Positions 43,870 to 52,623 of a stretch of DNA of 64,000 nt are shown in pieces. Origin of the DNA: Planctomicrobium piriforme (GTDB lineage Bacteria; Planctomycetota; Planctomycetia; Planctomycetales; Planctomycetaceae); assembly GCF_900113665.1 (NCBI RefSeq), contig NZ_FOQD01000005.1, forward strand, positions 1 through 64,000, written 5' to 3'. The notes under the pieces were generated by a model. The model saw only the letters and a list, made by a program, of their open reading frames with translations. It made no database searches and was not told the origin of the DNA. A program made the position numbers and the translations under genes. How positions within the stretch are numbered: position 1 is the first letter of the stretch; the number at the start of each line of letters is the position of its first letter.

Positions 43870-45438
43870 ATGAGGCCGAATACTCTCGTTTCTCCGCCGT
43901 GGACGGATACCAAACAGCAAAGGACGGGCCTGCTGTTGCTGGGGCTGGCCTGTCTGTCGTGGGTGGGGCTGATGATTCCGCTGTGGAACGGCGGGCCGCT
44001 GGTACTGGATGAACATGTCTCGTACTGGATCATCGATTCCGACTTGCCGTCGTCGACTTATCGTCGCAGTCTCGATCAGGCGGCGACTCCGCCGCTGGCC
44101 AGTTGGGTGCAGGCGGCCAGCGTAGGCCTCTTCGGGAAGAGCGAATGGGCGCTGCGACTGCCGAGTGCGATGTGTACGTTGCTGAGCCTCGGCGTCGTCT
44201 ATCTGGTTGGAATGCAACTGCGGCAGCCGATCCTGGGAGGGCTCGCCGCGCTCATTCTGATCTGGAATCCCGAGCTGCTCGATGACGTGCGCATTGCGCG
44301 GTGCTACGGGCAGGTGGCGCTGCTCTCGGCGGTCGTCGTCTGGCTGACGGTGTGGTGGCAGCGAGATCTGCTGTCATGGAGACGAGTCGCGGCGTGGTCC
44401 CTCGGCGCTGCGGCGTTGATCTGGACTCATTACATCAGCGGGCTGCTCGTCGTGATGGCGGCCGGTTGGCTGGCTGTCGAATGCTATCAAGCCGAGAACA
44501 ACCGCAGGACAGTTCCCTATTGGATGGCCGGGATGGTGCTGCTGGGAGTGCTGTGCGCCGGACTCGTCCCGTCGGTATTGCGGTTGCAGGCCTGGGGGCC
44601 CGTGCTGAACTTTCGAGCCGTTGAGACTCCGATCTGGGAAATCGTCGGCCCGTTCTGGTGGGCAGGTCTGCCAGTGGGCCTGCTGCTCGCGAAGTTGATC
44701 AAAAGCAAGCGATTCACCACTGCTCCGCCAGTCAGCAAGCTTTACTTCATCACGTTTGCCGTCTGTTCGATCGTGCCGCTGCTATTGCTGGCGCTGCTGG
44801 CTCATGGGGATTTGTCGAGCCTCGCGAATCCGCGGTATCGCGTCACCTTCATTCCCGCAGCCGCGCTGTTAGCAAGCGCGTTGCTCTGCCGGGTCGGAAG
44901 TCTGTTTTCCGCCGGCGCGGGAACTGCGGCGCTGATCGCGGTGATGTGGTTCCTTTCGGATGCCCGTCCCTGGCAGGCGGGCCGTCTCGGGAGCGCACCG
45001 GATGCCGCGTGGCGAGAACTGACCCTCTCACTCAAGCAGAATGCCCAGCCCGGCAGTCCCCTGCTCGTCGGCAGCAATCTGGTGGAAGCCCATCTGATTC
45101 CGGCCTACTTCGTCGATCCGCTGTTCATGGAATATGTCGCTGCCCGAGTCAGCAAGTTCTACCTGCCGGAACACCATCCCCGCATCGGCCTGCCGACGCT
45201 GTGGGTGGAGGACGCGGCGATGGATGAATTCTACCGAGAACAAATGAAGTCCAAAGCGGCGGCGCAGGCTGGCGGCAGTTGGATCGCCGCAGCCACTGAC
45301 ACCGACCTGGGGATCAAGGCCCTGGAGAAGATTCGGCAACTGGCCGTGGAGGCGGGACTGAAGGTGACGGTCGCCGGAGAATGGGACGGCGCGACGTTGC
45401 TGCATGTCTCTCCGCCGTCCACTGAGTCACCGGAATAG
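43870..45438 (+). CDS. GT39-like membrane glycosyltransferase
   Basis: A 522-residue polytopic membrane protein with about ten helices, resembling GT39/ArnT-type transferases that use a polyprenyl-linked sugar. The first periplasmic loop carries DEHVSYWI, the position of the catalytic acidic residue in the PMT/ArnT superfamily, followed by ATPPLASWVQAASVGLFGKSEWALRLPSAM. The C-terminal 150 residues are soluble. The acceptor may be a lipid, protein or surface polymer. It is convergent with the FHA gene. Confidence 0.83.
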   Translation: MRPNTLVSPPWTDTKQQRTGLLLLGLACLSWVGLMIPLWNGGPLVLDEHVSYWIIDSDLPSSTYRRSLDQAATPPLASWVQAASVGLFGKSEWALRLPSAMCTLLSLGVVYLVGMQLRQPILGGLAALILIWNPELLDDVRIARCYGQVALLSAVVVWLTVWWQRDLLSWRRVAAWSLGAAALIWTHYISGLLVVMAAGWLAVECYQAENNRRTVPYWMAGMVLLGVLCAGLVPSVLRLQAWGPVLNFRAVETPIWEIVGPFWWAGLPVGLLLAKLIKSKRFTTAPPVSKLYFITFAVCSIVPLLLLALLAHGDLSSLANPRYRVTFIPAAALLASALLCRVGSLFSAGAGTAALIAVMWFLSDARPWQAGRLGSAPDAAWRELTLSLKQNAQPGSPLLVGSNLVEAHLIPAYFVDPLFMEYVAARVSKFYLPEHHPRIGLPTLWVEDAAMDEFYREQMKSKAAAQAGGSWIAAATDTDLGIKALEKIRQLAVEAGLKVTVAGEWDGATLLHVSPPSTESPE

Positions 45439-45450
45439 GTGCAGCGGCAT

Positions 45451-46011
45451 TTACTTCGACCGCTTTGACTGCGGCTTCAGAAAGGCCGGCAGCAGTGAGG
45501 CCGTATCCAATCCCATTGACTGCAAAGTCGGGATCTCCGCATCCGAGATCCAGCTGACGATATCGTCGTCAGAAATTTTCTCGTTCACGGCCGACTTACC
45601 ACCGAGGGCCACATCGACCAGTTGCGCTTCCATCACGGGTTCCGTTCCGACGAGAAGCAGCGTCACAGGTCCGATGGTCAATGTGCTGCCGGGTTCCAGC
45701 ACCGTAACTTTCGTGACAGGCCTGCCGTCGACAAACGTTCCATTTCGGCTCTTCAGATCTTCCACCACCACGCTCTTATTCGAGATGGTCAAGCGGCAAT
45801 GTTCCCGGCTGACTTCAGGAAAGGGGATACGGATTCGCGCTTCTTCCCCGCGACCGATGATCGTTTCAGGCCGCGTCAGCGGAATCTGACGGCCCTTATG
45901 TTTGCCGGTTTGAACTTCCAGAGTCTGTAAAGCAGAGGGCATTGCGAAAATGAATTTCTGTTGGGAGGAGTCGTCAGCTTTATAGTTGTCAGTTTGAAAA
46001 ACTGTCGCCAT
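45451..46011 (-). CDS. FHA domain protein
   Basis: A 186-residue protein with a forkhead-associated domain (about 35-140), which binds phosphothreonine peptides. Conserved residues are present: GRGEEARIRIP, SREHCRLT and KSRNGTFVDG. The N-terminus is polar; a C-terminal tail of about 50 residues (GGKSAVNEKISDDDIVSWISDAEIP) carries a small motif rich in Asp and Ser. The start is uncertain: GTG at 46014, ATG at 46011 or ATG at 45942 (a 163-residue form). FHA proteins usually partner Ser/Thr kinases, which are abundant in planctomycetes; none is adjacent. Confidence 0.82.
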   Translation of the reverse strand: MATVFQTDNYKADDSSQQKFIFAMPSALQTLEVQTGKHKGRQIPLTRPETIIGRGEEARIRIPFPEVSREHCRLTISNKSVVVEDLKSRNGTFVDGRPVTKVTVLEPGSTLTIGPVTLLLVGTEPVMEAQLVDVALGGKSAVNEKISDDDIVSWISDAEIPTLQSMGLDTASLLPAFLKPQSKRSK

Positions 46012-46422
46012 CACAGTTGGTCATTTCACTTGTGATTCGACTCGAACTGAAAACCGACCACTGAAACGTCTCAGTCACGATTTCGAACAGGCAAACAGAA
46101 CACAATTGCCGGTATTCATGTCCCTGGGTGTGCGGGAGGCATTGTCGAAACCAACGGTGGGAGGAGACAAATAGATCAATGAGATTGCCCAGATCAATCC
46201 CATTCCTGTTTCCGCCCTTTTGACTGCACGAGGAAACAACCACTGCCCCTCAAGGGGATTCCCCGACAGCCTGCATTCCCTATTTTGACGTTGCAGATGT
46301 GGGGGTGAATGTTACGATCCTTAACGGTGACCGTAATGTTCCGGAGGTCCATTGCAGGATGTCTGCAATCGGAATTCGGTTCACCCTCTTCATCAAGATT
46401 CTTCAAATAAAAAGGCCTCGTA
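46012..46422. other. Divergent intergenic region between the FHA and LEPR-XLL genes
   Basis: About 410 bases without a gene of its own. It is less GC-rich and should contain divergent promoters for the FHA gene (minus) and the LEPR-XLL gene (plus). I see no clear repeat. Confidence 0.5.
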
Positions 46423-48327
46423 ATGTTGCGCTCGACATTCGGTGGGCAGTTGTCAAATTTGTTCTCCAAACCCACGAAAAGAAAAGGCCTTGCGATCAGT
46501 CGCGATCTCGTGACTGACGTTCAGGCGCTGGAATCGCGGCAACTGCTGTCGGCCAGCCCCACGCTCACGAACCTGGGCCCGACCGTCACTTACAACGTCG
46601 ATTTCAACCCGGTGCAGATCGCTCCGAACGCATCCGTCTGGGATGCGGATAACGACTTCAACGGCAGCCGTCTGGTTGTGCAGATGAGCAATGGCCGCAG
46701 TTACGACCAATTGGTCCTCGCAGGGGGCAATGGGATTGGAATGAACGGCTCGCAGGTCATTGTGAACGGCGTTGAAGTCGGCACGGCTGTGATCGGCTAC
46801 GAAAACAACCCGCTGGAAGTGCTGTTTAACGCCAATGCGACCGGCGCTGACGTCGAACTGGTGACGCGGCAGGTGTCCTTCATCAGCTACGCCAACTGGC
46901 CGGCGATCGAAGCCCGGAACGTGACGTTCCAGGTCTTTGACGGGGCCAGTAACGCCAGCGCGGCCCTCACCAAGAAGGTCGCCATCAGCGACACGCCGTT
47001 CCTGAATTCGCTCGGGACGAGCGGGAACTACCGCACGGGACAGGAATTCACGATCCTCGGATCGAGTGTTTCGATGGTCAACGCCGGCGACGATTACAGC
47101 GGCGCCAAATTCATCGTGAAGAACACCACCGTGTCGGCCGGCGACCGATTGATCATCGCCGACATTGGCCCGATCGATCTCGACGGCAACCGGATTCTGC
47201 TCAACGGGGCGGAAGTCGCCACGTTCACTGGCGGAAACGGCGGAACTCCGCTGACGATTCAATTCGGGCCTGGGCTGACCTACGCCAAAGTGCGGGGTGT
47301 CCTCAATAACGTCGCCTATACCAGTACCAGCGGCGCGACCGCCCTCGGACAACGGGTCGTCAGCTTCCAGATGATCGATGGCGGCGGACTGGCCAGCGGG
47401 GTCGTCAACACCTCGTTCCTGGTCCTCAACAATCTGTCGCTCAGCAATCCGACGCCGGAACCGACCTTCACCGCGGGCGGCGAATTCGTGTATGTCGCCA
47501 GCCAGGCGTCCGTAACCGGCAGCCAGGCCTATCTGTCAGGCGCGAAACTCGAAATCTCGCTGATCAACGTCAAGACCAACGACAGCGTTGATCTGCTGGC
47601 TCGCGGCGGCATCACCATCGAAGGGACCGACCTGTTCTATCAGGGAACTCACATCGGAACCTTCGAACGTCTATTCATCCCCGCCCAGAATGCCAATCGC
47701 GGCATCATTGTGACGTTCGATGAAGGAGTCACCAAGGCAGCGGTAAACAGCGTCCTGAAAACGATCGCCTTCAAGGCCTATGCCCGTGGACCGGTGTTGA
47801 CGGATCGCAACATTTCCATCGTGCTGCGTGATACCGAAGGCCGCGCCTCCCAGCCGACCGGCCAAACGGTGCACATCAGCAACCAGCCGGTCATCAAGCC
47901 GATCAATTCTCCGCCGGAATACTTCTATAGTGCAGGCGCTTCGCAGTTCATGCTGCCGACGGCGCTCATCTTCGACGGCGGCGCGAACTACGCGAACTCG
48001 ACGTTTACCGCCAAGGTGAATTCCGCCAAGCCAGGCGATGAACTGGTGATTCTCGAAAACTACCAGCTCAAGCTCGTCGGCAACGACATCGTGCTGCGAG
48101 ACGTCGTGATCGGCACCTTTACCCCGTCAGCGGGCTCAACTCCGCTCACGATTAACTTCAATTACAACGCCCGCGAAGGGGACGTGCAGCTGGTGATCCA
48201 GCGGATTGCCTATCGTAATCTGTCGGTCAGCCCGAACACCGCCCAGCGGACTCTGGCCTTCCAGTTCACCGACGGCACCGGTGCTGCGAGTTCCGTGCTG
48301 TACAAGAAGGTCAACTATCTGACGTGA
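46423..48327 (+). CDS. LEPR-XLL secreted protein made of four repeats
   Basis: A 634-residue protein. The N-terminus is basic (KPTKRKGLAISRD) with the LEPR-XLL-type motif LESRQLLSA (36-44). The rest consists of four tandem repeats of about 140-150 residues (beginning near residues 46, 195, 340 and 485). The repeated core reads like DRLIIADIGPIDLDGNRILL, NGAEVATFTGGNGGTPLTIQF, VRGVLNNVAYTSTS and RVVSFQMIDGGG. The same repeat forms the C-terminal part of the protease at 3352-5934. It has no enzyme domain and probably is a surface or adhesive protein. A clear intrinsic terminator follows. Confidence 0.82.
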   Translation: MLRSTFGGQLSNLFSKPTKRKGLAISRDLVTDVQALESRQLLSASPTLTNLGPTVTYNVDFNPVQIAPNASVWDADNDFNGSRLVVQMSNGRSYDQLVLAGGNGIGMNGSQVIVNGVEVGTAVIGYENNPLEVLFNANATGADVELVTRQVSFISYANWPAIEARNVTFQVFDGASNASAALTKKVAISDTPFLNSLGTSGNYRTGQEFTILGSSVSMVNAGDDYSGAKFIVKNTTVSAGDRLIIADIGPIDLDGNRILLNGAEVATFTGGNGGTPLTIQFGPGLTYAKVRGVLNNVAYTSTSGATALGQRVVSFQMIDGGGLASGVVNTSFLVLNNLSLSNPTPEPTFTAGGEFVYVASQASVTGSQAYLSGAKLEISLINVKTNDSVDLLARGGITIEGTDLFYQGTHIGTFERLFIPAQNANRGIIVTFDEGVTKAAVNSVLKTIAFKAYARGPVLTDRNISIVLRDTEGRASQPTGQTVHISNQPVIKPINSPPEYFYSAGASQFMLPTALIFDGGANYANSTFTAKVNSAKPGDELVILENYQLKLVGNDIVLRDVVIGTFTPSAGSTPLTINFNYNAREGDVQLVIQRIAYRNLSVSPNTAQRTLAFQFTDGTGAASSVLYKKVNYLT

Positions 48328-48350
48328 TCGTTGAACTGAGTTAAAGTCAA

Positions 48351-48392
48351 AGAGCCGTCGCAATCAATCGATTGCGACGGCTCTCTTTGTTT
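48351..48392 (+). terminator. Strong intrinsic terminator
   Basis: AGAGCCGTCGCAATC (48351-48365), a 4-base loop and GATTGCGACGGCTCT (48370-48384) form a perfect 15-bp stem followed by CTTTGTTTT. It lies 24 bases after the stop of the LEPR-XLL gene. It may also work for the convergent rimK-like gene. Confidence 0.93.
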
Positions 48393-48423
48393 TCGGATTT
48401 CGGATTTCGTGCTTCGAATTTCC
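48391..48423. repeat. Dispersed AAAGCACGAAAT family, copy 2 (half)
   Basis: TTTCGGATTTCGGATTTCGT followed by GCTTCGAATTTCC, a single arm of the palindromic element found at 35226 and 51030. It lies between the terminator and the convergent rimK-like gene. Confidence 0.7.
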
Positions 48424-48427
48424 CGCG

Positions 48428-49426
48428 TTATCCCTTGATGCGGTCTTTCGAATCGCTGGTGTCGACGTGCTTTTCGACGAACCGGATGATCTTGGTCGCG
48501 ACGTCGAGTTCGGTCGCGTTTTCGATCCCTTCCAGACCGGGTGAGGAATTCACTTCCATCACGACCGGCCCGTGACGTGACCGCAGGATGTCGACCCCGG
48601 CCACGCGCAGGCCCATCGACTTTGCTGCTCGAACGGCCGTGGTTCGCTCTTCCGGAGTGATCTTCACTTTCTCCGCCGATCCGCCGCGATGCAGATTCGA
48701 GCGGAACTCGCCGGCACGGGCAGTTCGCATCATGGCGGCGACCACTTTGCCCCCCACGACCAGGCACCGCACGTCGCTACCGGCCGCTTCCTGAATGAAT
48801 TCCTGCACGAGGATGTTCGCTTCCACGCCGCGGAAGGCCTCGATCACCGCCTCGGCGGCCTTTCGGGTTTCGGCCAGAATCACGCCGACCCCCTGCGTCC
48901 CTTCCACAATCTTCACCACCAGCGGCGCCCCGCCGACGATATCAATCAGGCCGTCGATGTCTTTGGTGGAATGGGCACAGCCGGAAACCGGCAGGCCAAT
49001 GCCGTCGCGGGAGAGCAATTGCAGGCAGCGGAGCTTGTCGCGCGAACGCGTAATCGCCTGGGATTCATTGGCCGTAAAGATTCCCATCATTTCGAACTGC
49101 CGCACCACGGCCGTTCCATAGAACGTGTGCGAGGCGCCGATACGGGGAATCACGGCGTCGACATCGTTCAGCTCCCGACCGGAATAGACCACGGTCGGCC
49201 GATGCGAGGTGATGTTCATGTAGCATCGCAGGTAGTCGATCACCTGCACCCGGTGCCCTCGTTGCTCTCCGGCTTCCTTCAACCGACGGGTGGAGTACAG
49301 CGATGACTTGCGGGAGAGAATGGCGATTTTGAGCGAGCGGTGAGGCGGCTCGGTATCGTGTTCGACCGCTTCGGGAACTGCCTCGGAGGCGGGATCGGAC
49401 GTATGGTCTGGTTCATCAGGTGACAT
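48428..49426 (-). CDS. RimK family alpha-L-glutamate ligase
   Basis: A 332-residue ATP-grasp ligase of the RimK type, which adds glutamate or related amino acids to a protein or cofactor C-terminus. After a 30-residue acidic N-terminal extension (SPDEPDHTSDPASEAVPEAVEHD), the fold appears: RKSSLYSTRRLKEAGEQRGHRV, DAVIPRIGASHTFYGTAVVRQFE, the ATP-grasp core PLVVKIVEGTQGVGVILAE and VMEVNSSPGLEGIENAT. The acceptor is unknown; E. coli RimK modifies ribosomal protein S6. It follows the small protease-like gene by 98 bases on the same strand. Confidence 0.9.
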   Translation of the reverse strand: MSPDEPDHTSDPASEAVPEAVEHDTEPPHRSLKIAILSRKSSLYSTRRLKEAGEQRGHRVQVIDYLRCYMNITSHRPTVVYSGRELNDVDAVIPRIGASHTFYGTAVVRQFEMMGIFTANESQAITRSRDKLRCLQLLSRDGIGLPVSGCAHSTKDIDGLIDIVGGAPLVVKIVEGTQGVGVILAETRKAAEAVIEAFRGVEANILVQEFIQEAAGSDVRCLVVGGKVVAAMMRTARAGEFRSNLHRGGSAEKVKITPEERTTAVRAAKSMGLRVAGVDILRSRHGPVVMEVNSSPGLEGIENATELDVATKIIRFVEKHVDTSDSKDRIKG

Positions 49427-49524
49427 AAAAAGCCGCTGGGCCCTTGGTGAACAAAGCAGTGGTCTGCTGGCGGGAACAGGAAATCAGTCAATGTTTTGCA
49501 GCAAAATTGCAGTCATTCACATGC

Positions 49525-49989
49525 TTACCGCTGCTTGCGACGGGGCACGCGAGCACTGTCGCAGTAGGAACTCCCGGCGTCAACGAGAAATCTGCCGCGA
49601 ATTGCTTCCCGGCCCAAAAGCATGCGGAATCCCATCTGATCGCGGTTGGCAAGCGTCAGTTCTATCGTCCAGATCTGGTCGTAAATTGCGATCTCTGTCG
49701 AAATGACCGGTCGTTCGCTCAATTGCCCGTTCGAACTGCGGACGGCGCGAACTCCCAGCAGCGGGGCCTCGGCCTTCACGACCCGCTTGTCCGACCGCTG
49801 TCGCGGATGGATCTGAAATCGCACGAAGTCCTGCCCCCGCCGGGAGAACCGTTCGATTTCAAAGGCGTGCAGCGAGGAGGTTGTGGCCCCGGTATCGATC
49901 TTCGCCTTGATCCCCCTGACTTTCAGGGTCGGCAGAGCAATCCATTCGCGCCAGCCTATGAGTTGGAATCTGCCTGATGGACTCCCCAT
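49525..49989 (-). CDS. RimK-associated retropepsin-like (zinc protease) protein
   Basis: A 154-residue protein of the Zn_protease/RimB-like family (PF05618-type), with the aspartyl-protease-like motif IDTGATTSSLHA (about 31-42), HPRQRSDKRVVKAEAPLLGVRAVRSSNGQLSERPVI and the closing MLLGREAIRGRFLVDAGSSY. Despite the old name, the fold is retropepsin-like with the catalytic Asp in DTGA. It often lies next to rimK-like ligases, and here it is the gene upstream of one on the same strand, so they should work on the same modified protein. Confidence 0.85.
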   Translation of the reverse strand: MGSPSGRFQLIGWREWIALPTLKVRGIKAKIDTGATTSSLHAFEIERFSRRGQDFVRFQIHPRQRSDKRVVKAEAPLLGVRAVRSSNGQLSERPVISTEIAIYDQIWTIELTLANRDQMGFRMLLGREAIRGRFLVDAGSSYCDSARVPRRKQR

Positions 49990-50171
49990 GCGGTCAAACC
50001 CGTCGCTGTCGGAAGGAAAGTGGTCGTTTCGCGGCGGCCAAGCATGTGAGGCGCAGCCCCCGCCGCGGTGACTCCATACAATCTAGCGAACGCCCTTCGT
50101 TCCCGGCGAGAGTGGAATTCGCCTAAATCTGGTCGCGGCTCCCTGCGGCATTCTCCCACGGCAACCCCGAA

Positions 50172-51026
50172 ATGGCCGTTGAACTCATTATCGACGGTTA
50201 CAACCTGCTGCATCTGGCCGGGCTGGCGCGCGCCAAATACCGCCCCGGCCAGTTCGAACAGGCCCGCGACCGTCTCCTCAAACGTCTGCTCCTCAGCATG
50301 ACCGAAGCAGAACGGGCTCATACGACTATCGTGTTCGACGCCCAGTACGCCGAACAGGCCGACCGCCGCACCACCGTCATCCACGGCATGCAGGTCGTCT
50401 TCTCCCCACGCGGGCGTCAAGCCGACGACCTCATCGAAGACATGCTGTGCAGCATCCCCAACACGCGTCAGGTCAGGGTCGTCTCCAGCGACCGCCGCTT
50501 GCGCCGCGCTGCCCGCGCGGTCAAGGCCGGCTACATCGATTCCGATTCGTTTCTGGTCGAACTCGACGCACGTCGAGAAAAGAGCGAGCGCTCGGTGAAC
50601 TCACCCGCCACAGCACCTCCGCCGCCCGTGAATCGTCCTGCAGTGAAACCGCTTTCAAAGCCAGCAGAACCCTGGCCGAGCGAATTTGCAGACCTCGATC
50701 TGGCCGAGATCGAGAGATCGGTTCAAGCGGAACTCGATGCAGCGCGGCCCACCCCCACTGTGGCTCCCACACCAGTCATCACTCCATCGAAACCGGTCGC
50801 CAAGCCGCAGCCTCAGACGACATCACTTGAAAGCGAACTGCTCTCAGCAGCCCAGCTTCTCAACGATCCCAATCACAAGCCGCAACGAGTGGTGCCCGGC
50901 CCGCCGGATGCAAAACCCAAAGTCGCAACTGCTCCACCAGCAGTCCCCCCCGCCGAATTGAGTTTCTGGGAACAGCGGATTGCAGAACTCGGCCAAGAGG
51001 ATGACGGCCGCCCTCGGAGACGATAA
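50172..51026 (+). CDS. YacP-like NYN domain RNase-like protein
   Basis: A 284-residue protein. The N-terminal NYN domain (residues 1-135) is PIN-like: IIDGYNLLHLAGLARAKY with Asp8 and Asn11, IVFDAQYAEQADRR, QADDLIEDMLCSIP and VVSSDRRLRRAARAVKAG, all expected to form an acidic nuclease site. YacP-like (Rae1-type) proteins cut mRNA in ribosomes in Bacillus. The C-terminal half is Pro-rich and disordered (PATAPPPPVNRPAVKPLSKPAEPWPS), an extension not found in the short Bacillus protein. A dispersed palindromic element follows. Confidence 0.85.
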   Translation: MAVELIIDGYNLLHLAGLARAKYRPGQFEQARDRLLKRLLLSMTEAERAHTTIVFDAQYAEQADRRTTVIHGMQVVFSPRGRQADDLIEDMLCSIPNTRQVRVVSSDRRLRRAARAVKAGYIDSDSFLVELDARREKSERSVNSPATAPPPPVNRPAVKPLSKPAEPWPSEFADLDLAEIERSVQAELDAARPTPTVAPTPVITPSKPVAKPQPQTTSLESELLSAAQLLNDPNHKPQRVVPGPPDAKPKVATAPPAVPPAELSFWEQRIAELGQEDDGRPRRR

Positions 51027-51029
51027 GCG

Positions 51030-51133
51030 TCAAATTTCGAAATCCGAAGCACGAAATCCGAAACAAAGAAGCCGCTTTCAAGTTTTCAATTTCGATCTGT
51101 TTCGGATTTCGATATTCGTGCTTCGAATTTTCT
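51030..51133. repeat. Dispersed AAAGCACGAAAT family, copy 3
   Basis: CAAATTTCGAAATCCGAAGC (51030-51050) followed by ACGAAATCCGAAAC, then the inverted TTTCGGATTTCGATATTCGT (51101-51119) and GCTTCGAATTTTC. The arms form a long stem around about 40 bases of loop. It sits between the convergent YacP-like and secreted-protein genes. Confidence 0.78.
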
Positions 51134-52437
51134 TACTTGACGTCGAATTCCGTTCCAATGCCTGAGATTGTCACTTCCCCTGGCGTCAGTCCGGAATCGA
51201 CATAGACGATCGAAATGCTCTGTTGCCCGCTTGAGAGCGAGAATGTTCCAAAGTGAGTCTCCTGAATTTTTTCGCTGACGGTCCAGCCTGCGGTCACAAG
51301 TGCCTGGCGGATCTCGTCGACGGCGCGGCTCGACTGGCCTGCCGGCAACTGAAACTCCACCCGTGATTTGTTCGTTTCGACTTTCTTGGCGGCCTTCGGC
51401 AGCGTCAGCGTGACTTTGCCGGGCATGGCCTTGTTCTTCGCGACATAGGCCTCGGCGGCTGCTTTTGCTTTCCGTTCGAATTCCGCGACTTCGGCCGCGG
51501 ATTGCTGCTGCACCTGCACGCGCTGCATGTTGCCGTCGGACGAGATCGACATCGTGAGCATGTCGCCGGCGTCATTCCGGAAGATGGTGGTGTCGCGGTC
51601 ATCGATCTTCAGCAGCTTGTCGCTGGTCGGCTTCCAGCCTGCACTCGCCAGTGCGGTGCGATAGAACTGGTCAACTTCCTGCGGCTTCGCCGCCGTGCTG
51701 AAATCCACTGTTTTGGTGACGTCGGCATAATGCACCTGTTCGGCATTCGGCAGAACAGGGAGTTCGACGGACATCAATGCGGCTGTATAGGAAATCGAGG
51801 TCTTTCCCATCTGGGCTGGCGCCGAATCCACCATCGCTCCCAGCCGCATCGCGTTCTGGCGGAAGAAGTGCTGCGGTCCCGATTCTCCATACGGAGTCCA
51901 GCCCTGCTGTTCGAGCGTCTTGCGGACCGACGCCTTTGCCGCGTCCACGCTTTCATCCGTCAGGTACATCGCCGTCGCCGCGCCCACATACAGCGGTTTC
52001 GCGCCCGGCGGGGCCGGAACCTTCGTCAGGTCCACATTCCCCAGGTTAATCAGCATCACCGTCGCTTCGTGCGGTTTGCTCCCCGGCGACACCGTGAGCG
52101 CCACCTGGAATCCATCGCGAGTGAACGTGCCGGATGCGAACTGATCGGTCACATACCCGCCCGGCTCTTCTTTCCAGTTGAGCTTCGTCAGCTGCTGCTG
52201 GTGGAAAGTGAACGCGGCTTTGACGCTCGCCGGCGCCACATACGTCAATTGGGCCAGAGAGCGCGCCCCCGGCGTCTGTGCATCAGGCATGAGGGGCAGA
52301 GCAGCGAGGTCGATGACCTTGGCCGCCGAGGCTGCGGTTGCCGGAGCATCGGCCGCTTCCAAGTGACTGACCACACCCACCACGACCAGCATCGCAACAC
52401 AACTCATCCGCCAGCTTGAAACCCGCTTGCCTGACAT
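51133..52437 (-). CDS. Secreted protein of four internal repeats, unrecognised
   Basis: A 434-residue exported protein with a signal peptide (MSCVAMLVVVGVVSHLEAADA, after MSGKRVSSWR). The mature part consists of four units of about 75-100 residues, each with a helix ending in GW or NW and a beta part: FHQQQLTKLNWKEEPGGY, VRKTLEQQGWTPYGESG, FYRTALASAGWKPTSDK and IRQALVTAGWTVSEKIQ. Each is followed by strands such as FTRDGFQVALTVSP and FRNDAGDMLTMSISSDG. I do not recognise the family. The probable location is the periplasm. It is divergent from the nitrilase-family gene. Confidence 0.72.
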   Translation of the reverse strand: MSGKRVSSWRMSCVAMLVVVGVVSHLEAADAPATAASAAKVIDLAALPLMPDAQTPGARSLAQLTYVAPASVKAAFTFHQQQLTKLNWKEEPGGYVTDQFASGTFTRDGFQVALTVSPGSKPHEATVMLINLGNVDLTKVPAPPGAKPLYVGAATAMYLTDESVDAAKASVRKTLEQQGWTPYGESGPQHFFRQNAMRLGAMVDSAPAQMGKTSISYTAALMSVELPVLPNAEQVHYADVTKTVDFSTAAKPQEVDQFYRTALASAGWKPTSDKLLKIDDRDTTIFRNDAGDMLTMSISSDGNMQRVQVQQQSAAEVAEFERKAKAAAEAYVAKNKAMPGKVTLTLPKAAKKVETNKSRVEFQLPAGQSSRAVDEIRQALVTAGWTVSEKIQETHFGTFSLSSGQQSISIVYVDSGLTPGEVTISGIGTEFDVK

Positions 52438-52623
52438 CCGCCATCCTTATGGTTATCGCCTTGAAACTTCGGGAATGATGCCGCGAAATCGCGCTGCGTG
52501 CAATCGCGACTTTCAGGGAAAACCCCCGGCGGACCTGGAAGATTGAATCTGGCGACCTGTCACGGGATGATCTGTGCGCGACACTCAGGTTTCAGCAATC
52601 GACGACGCGCAGGAGCAGCCGAG

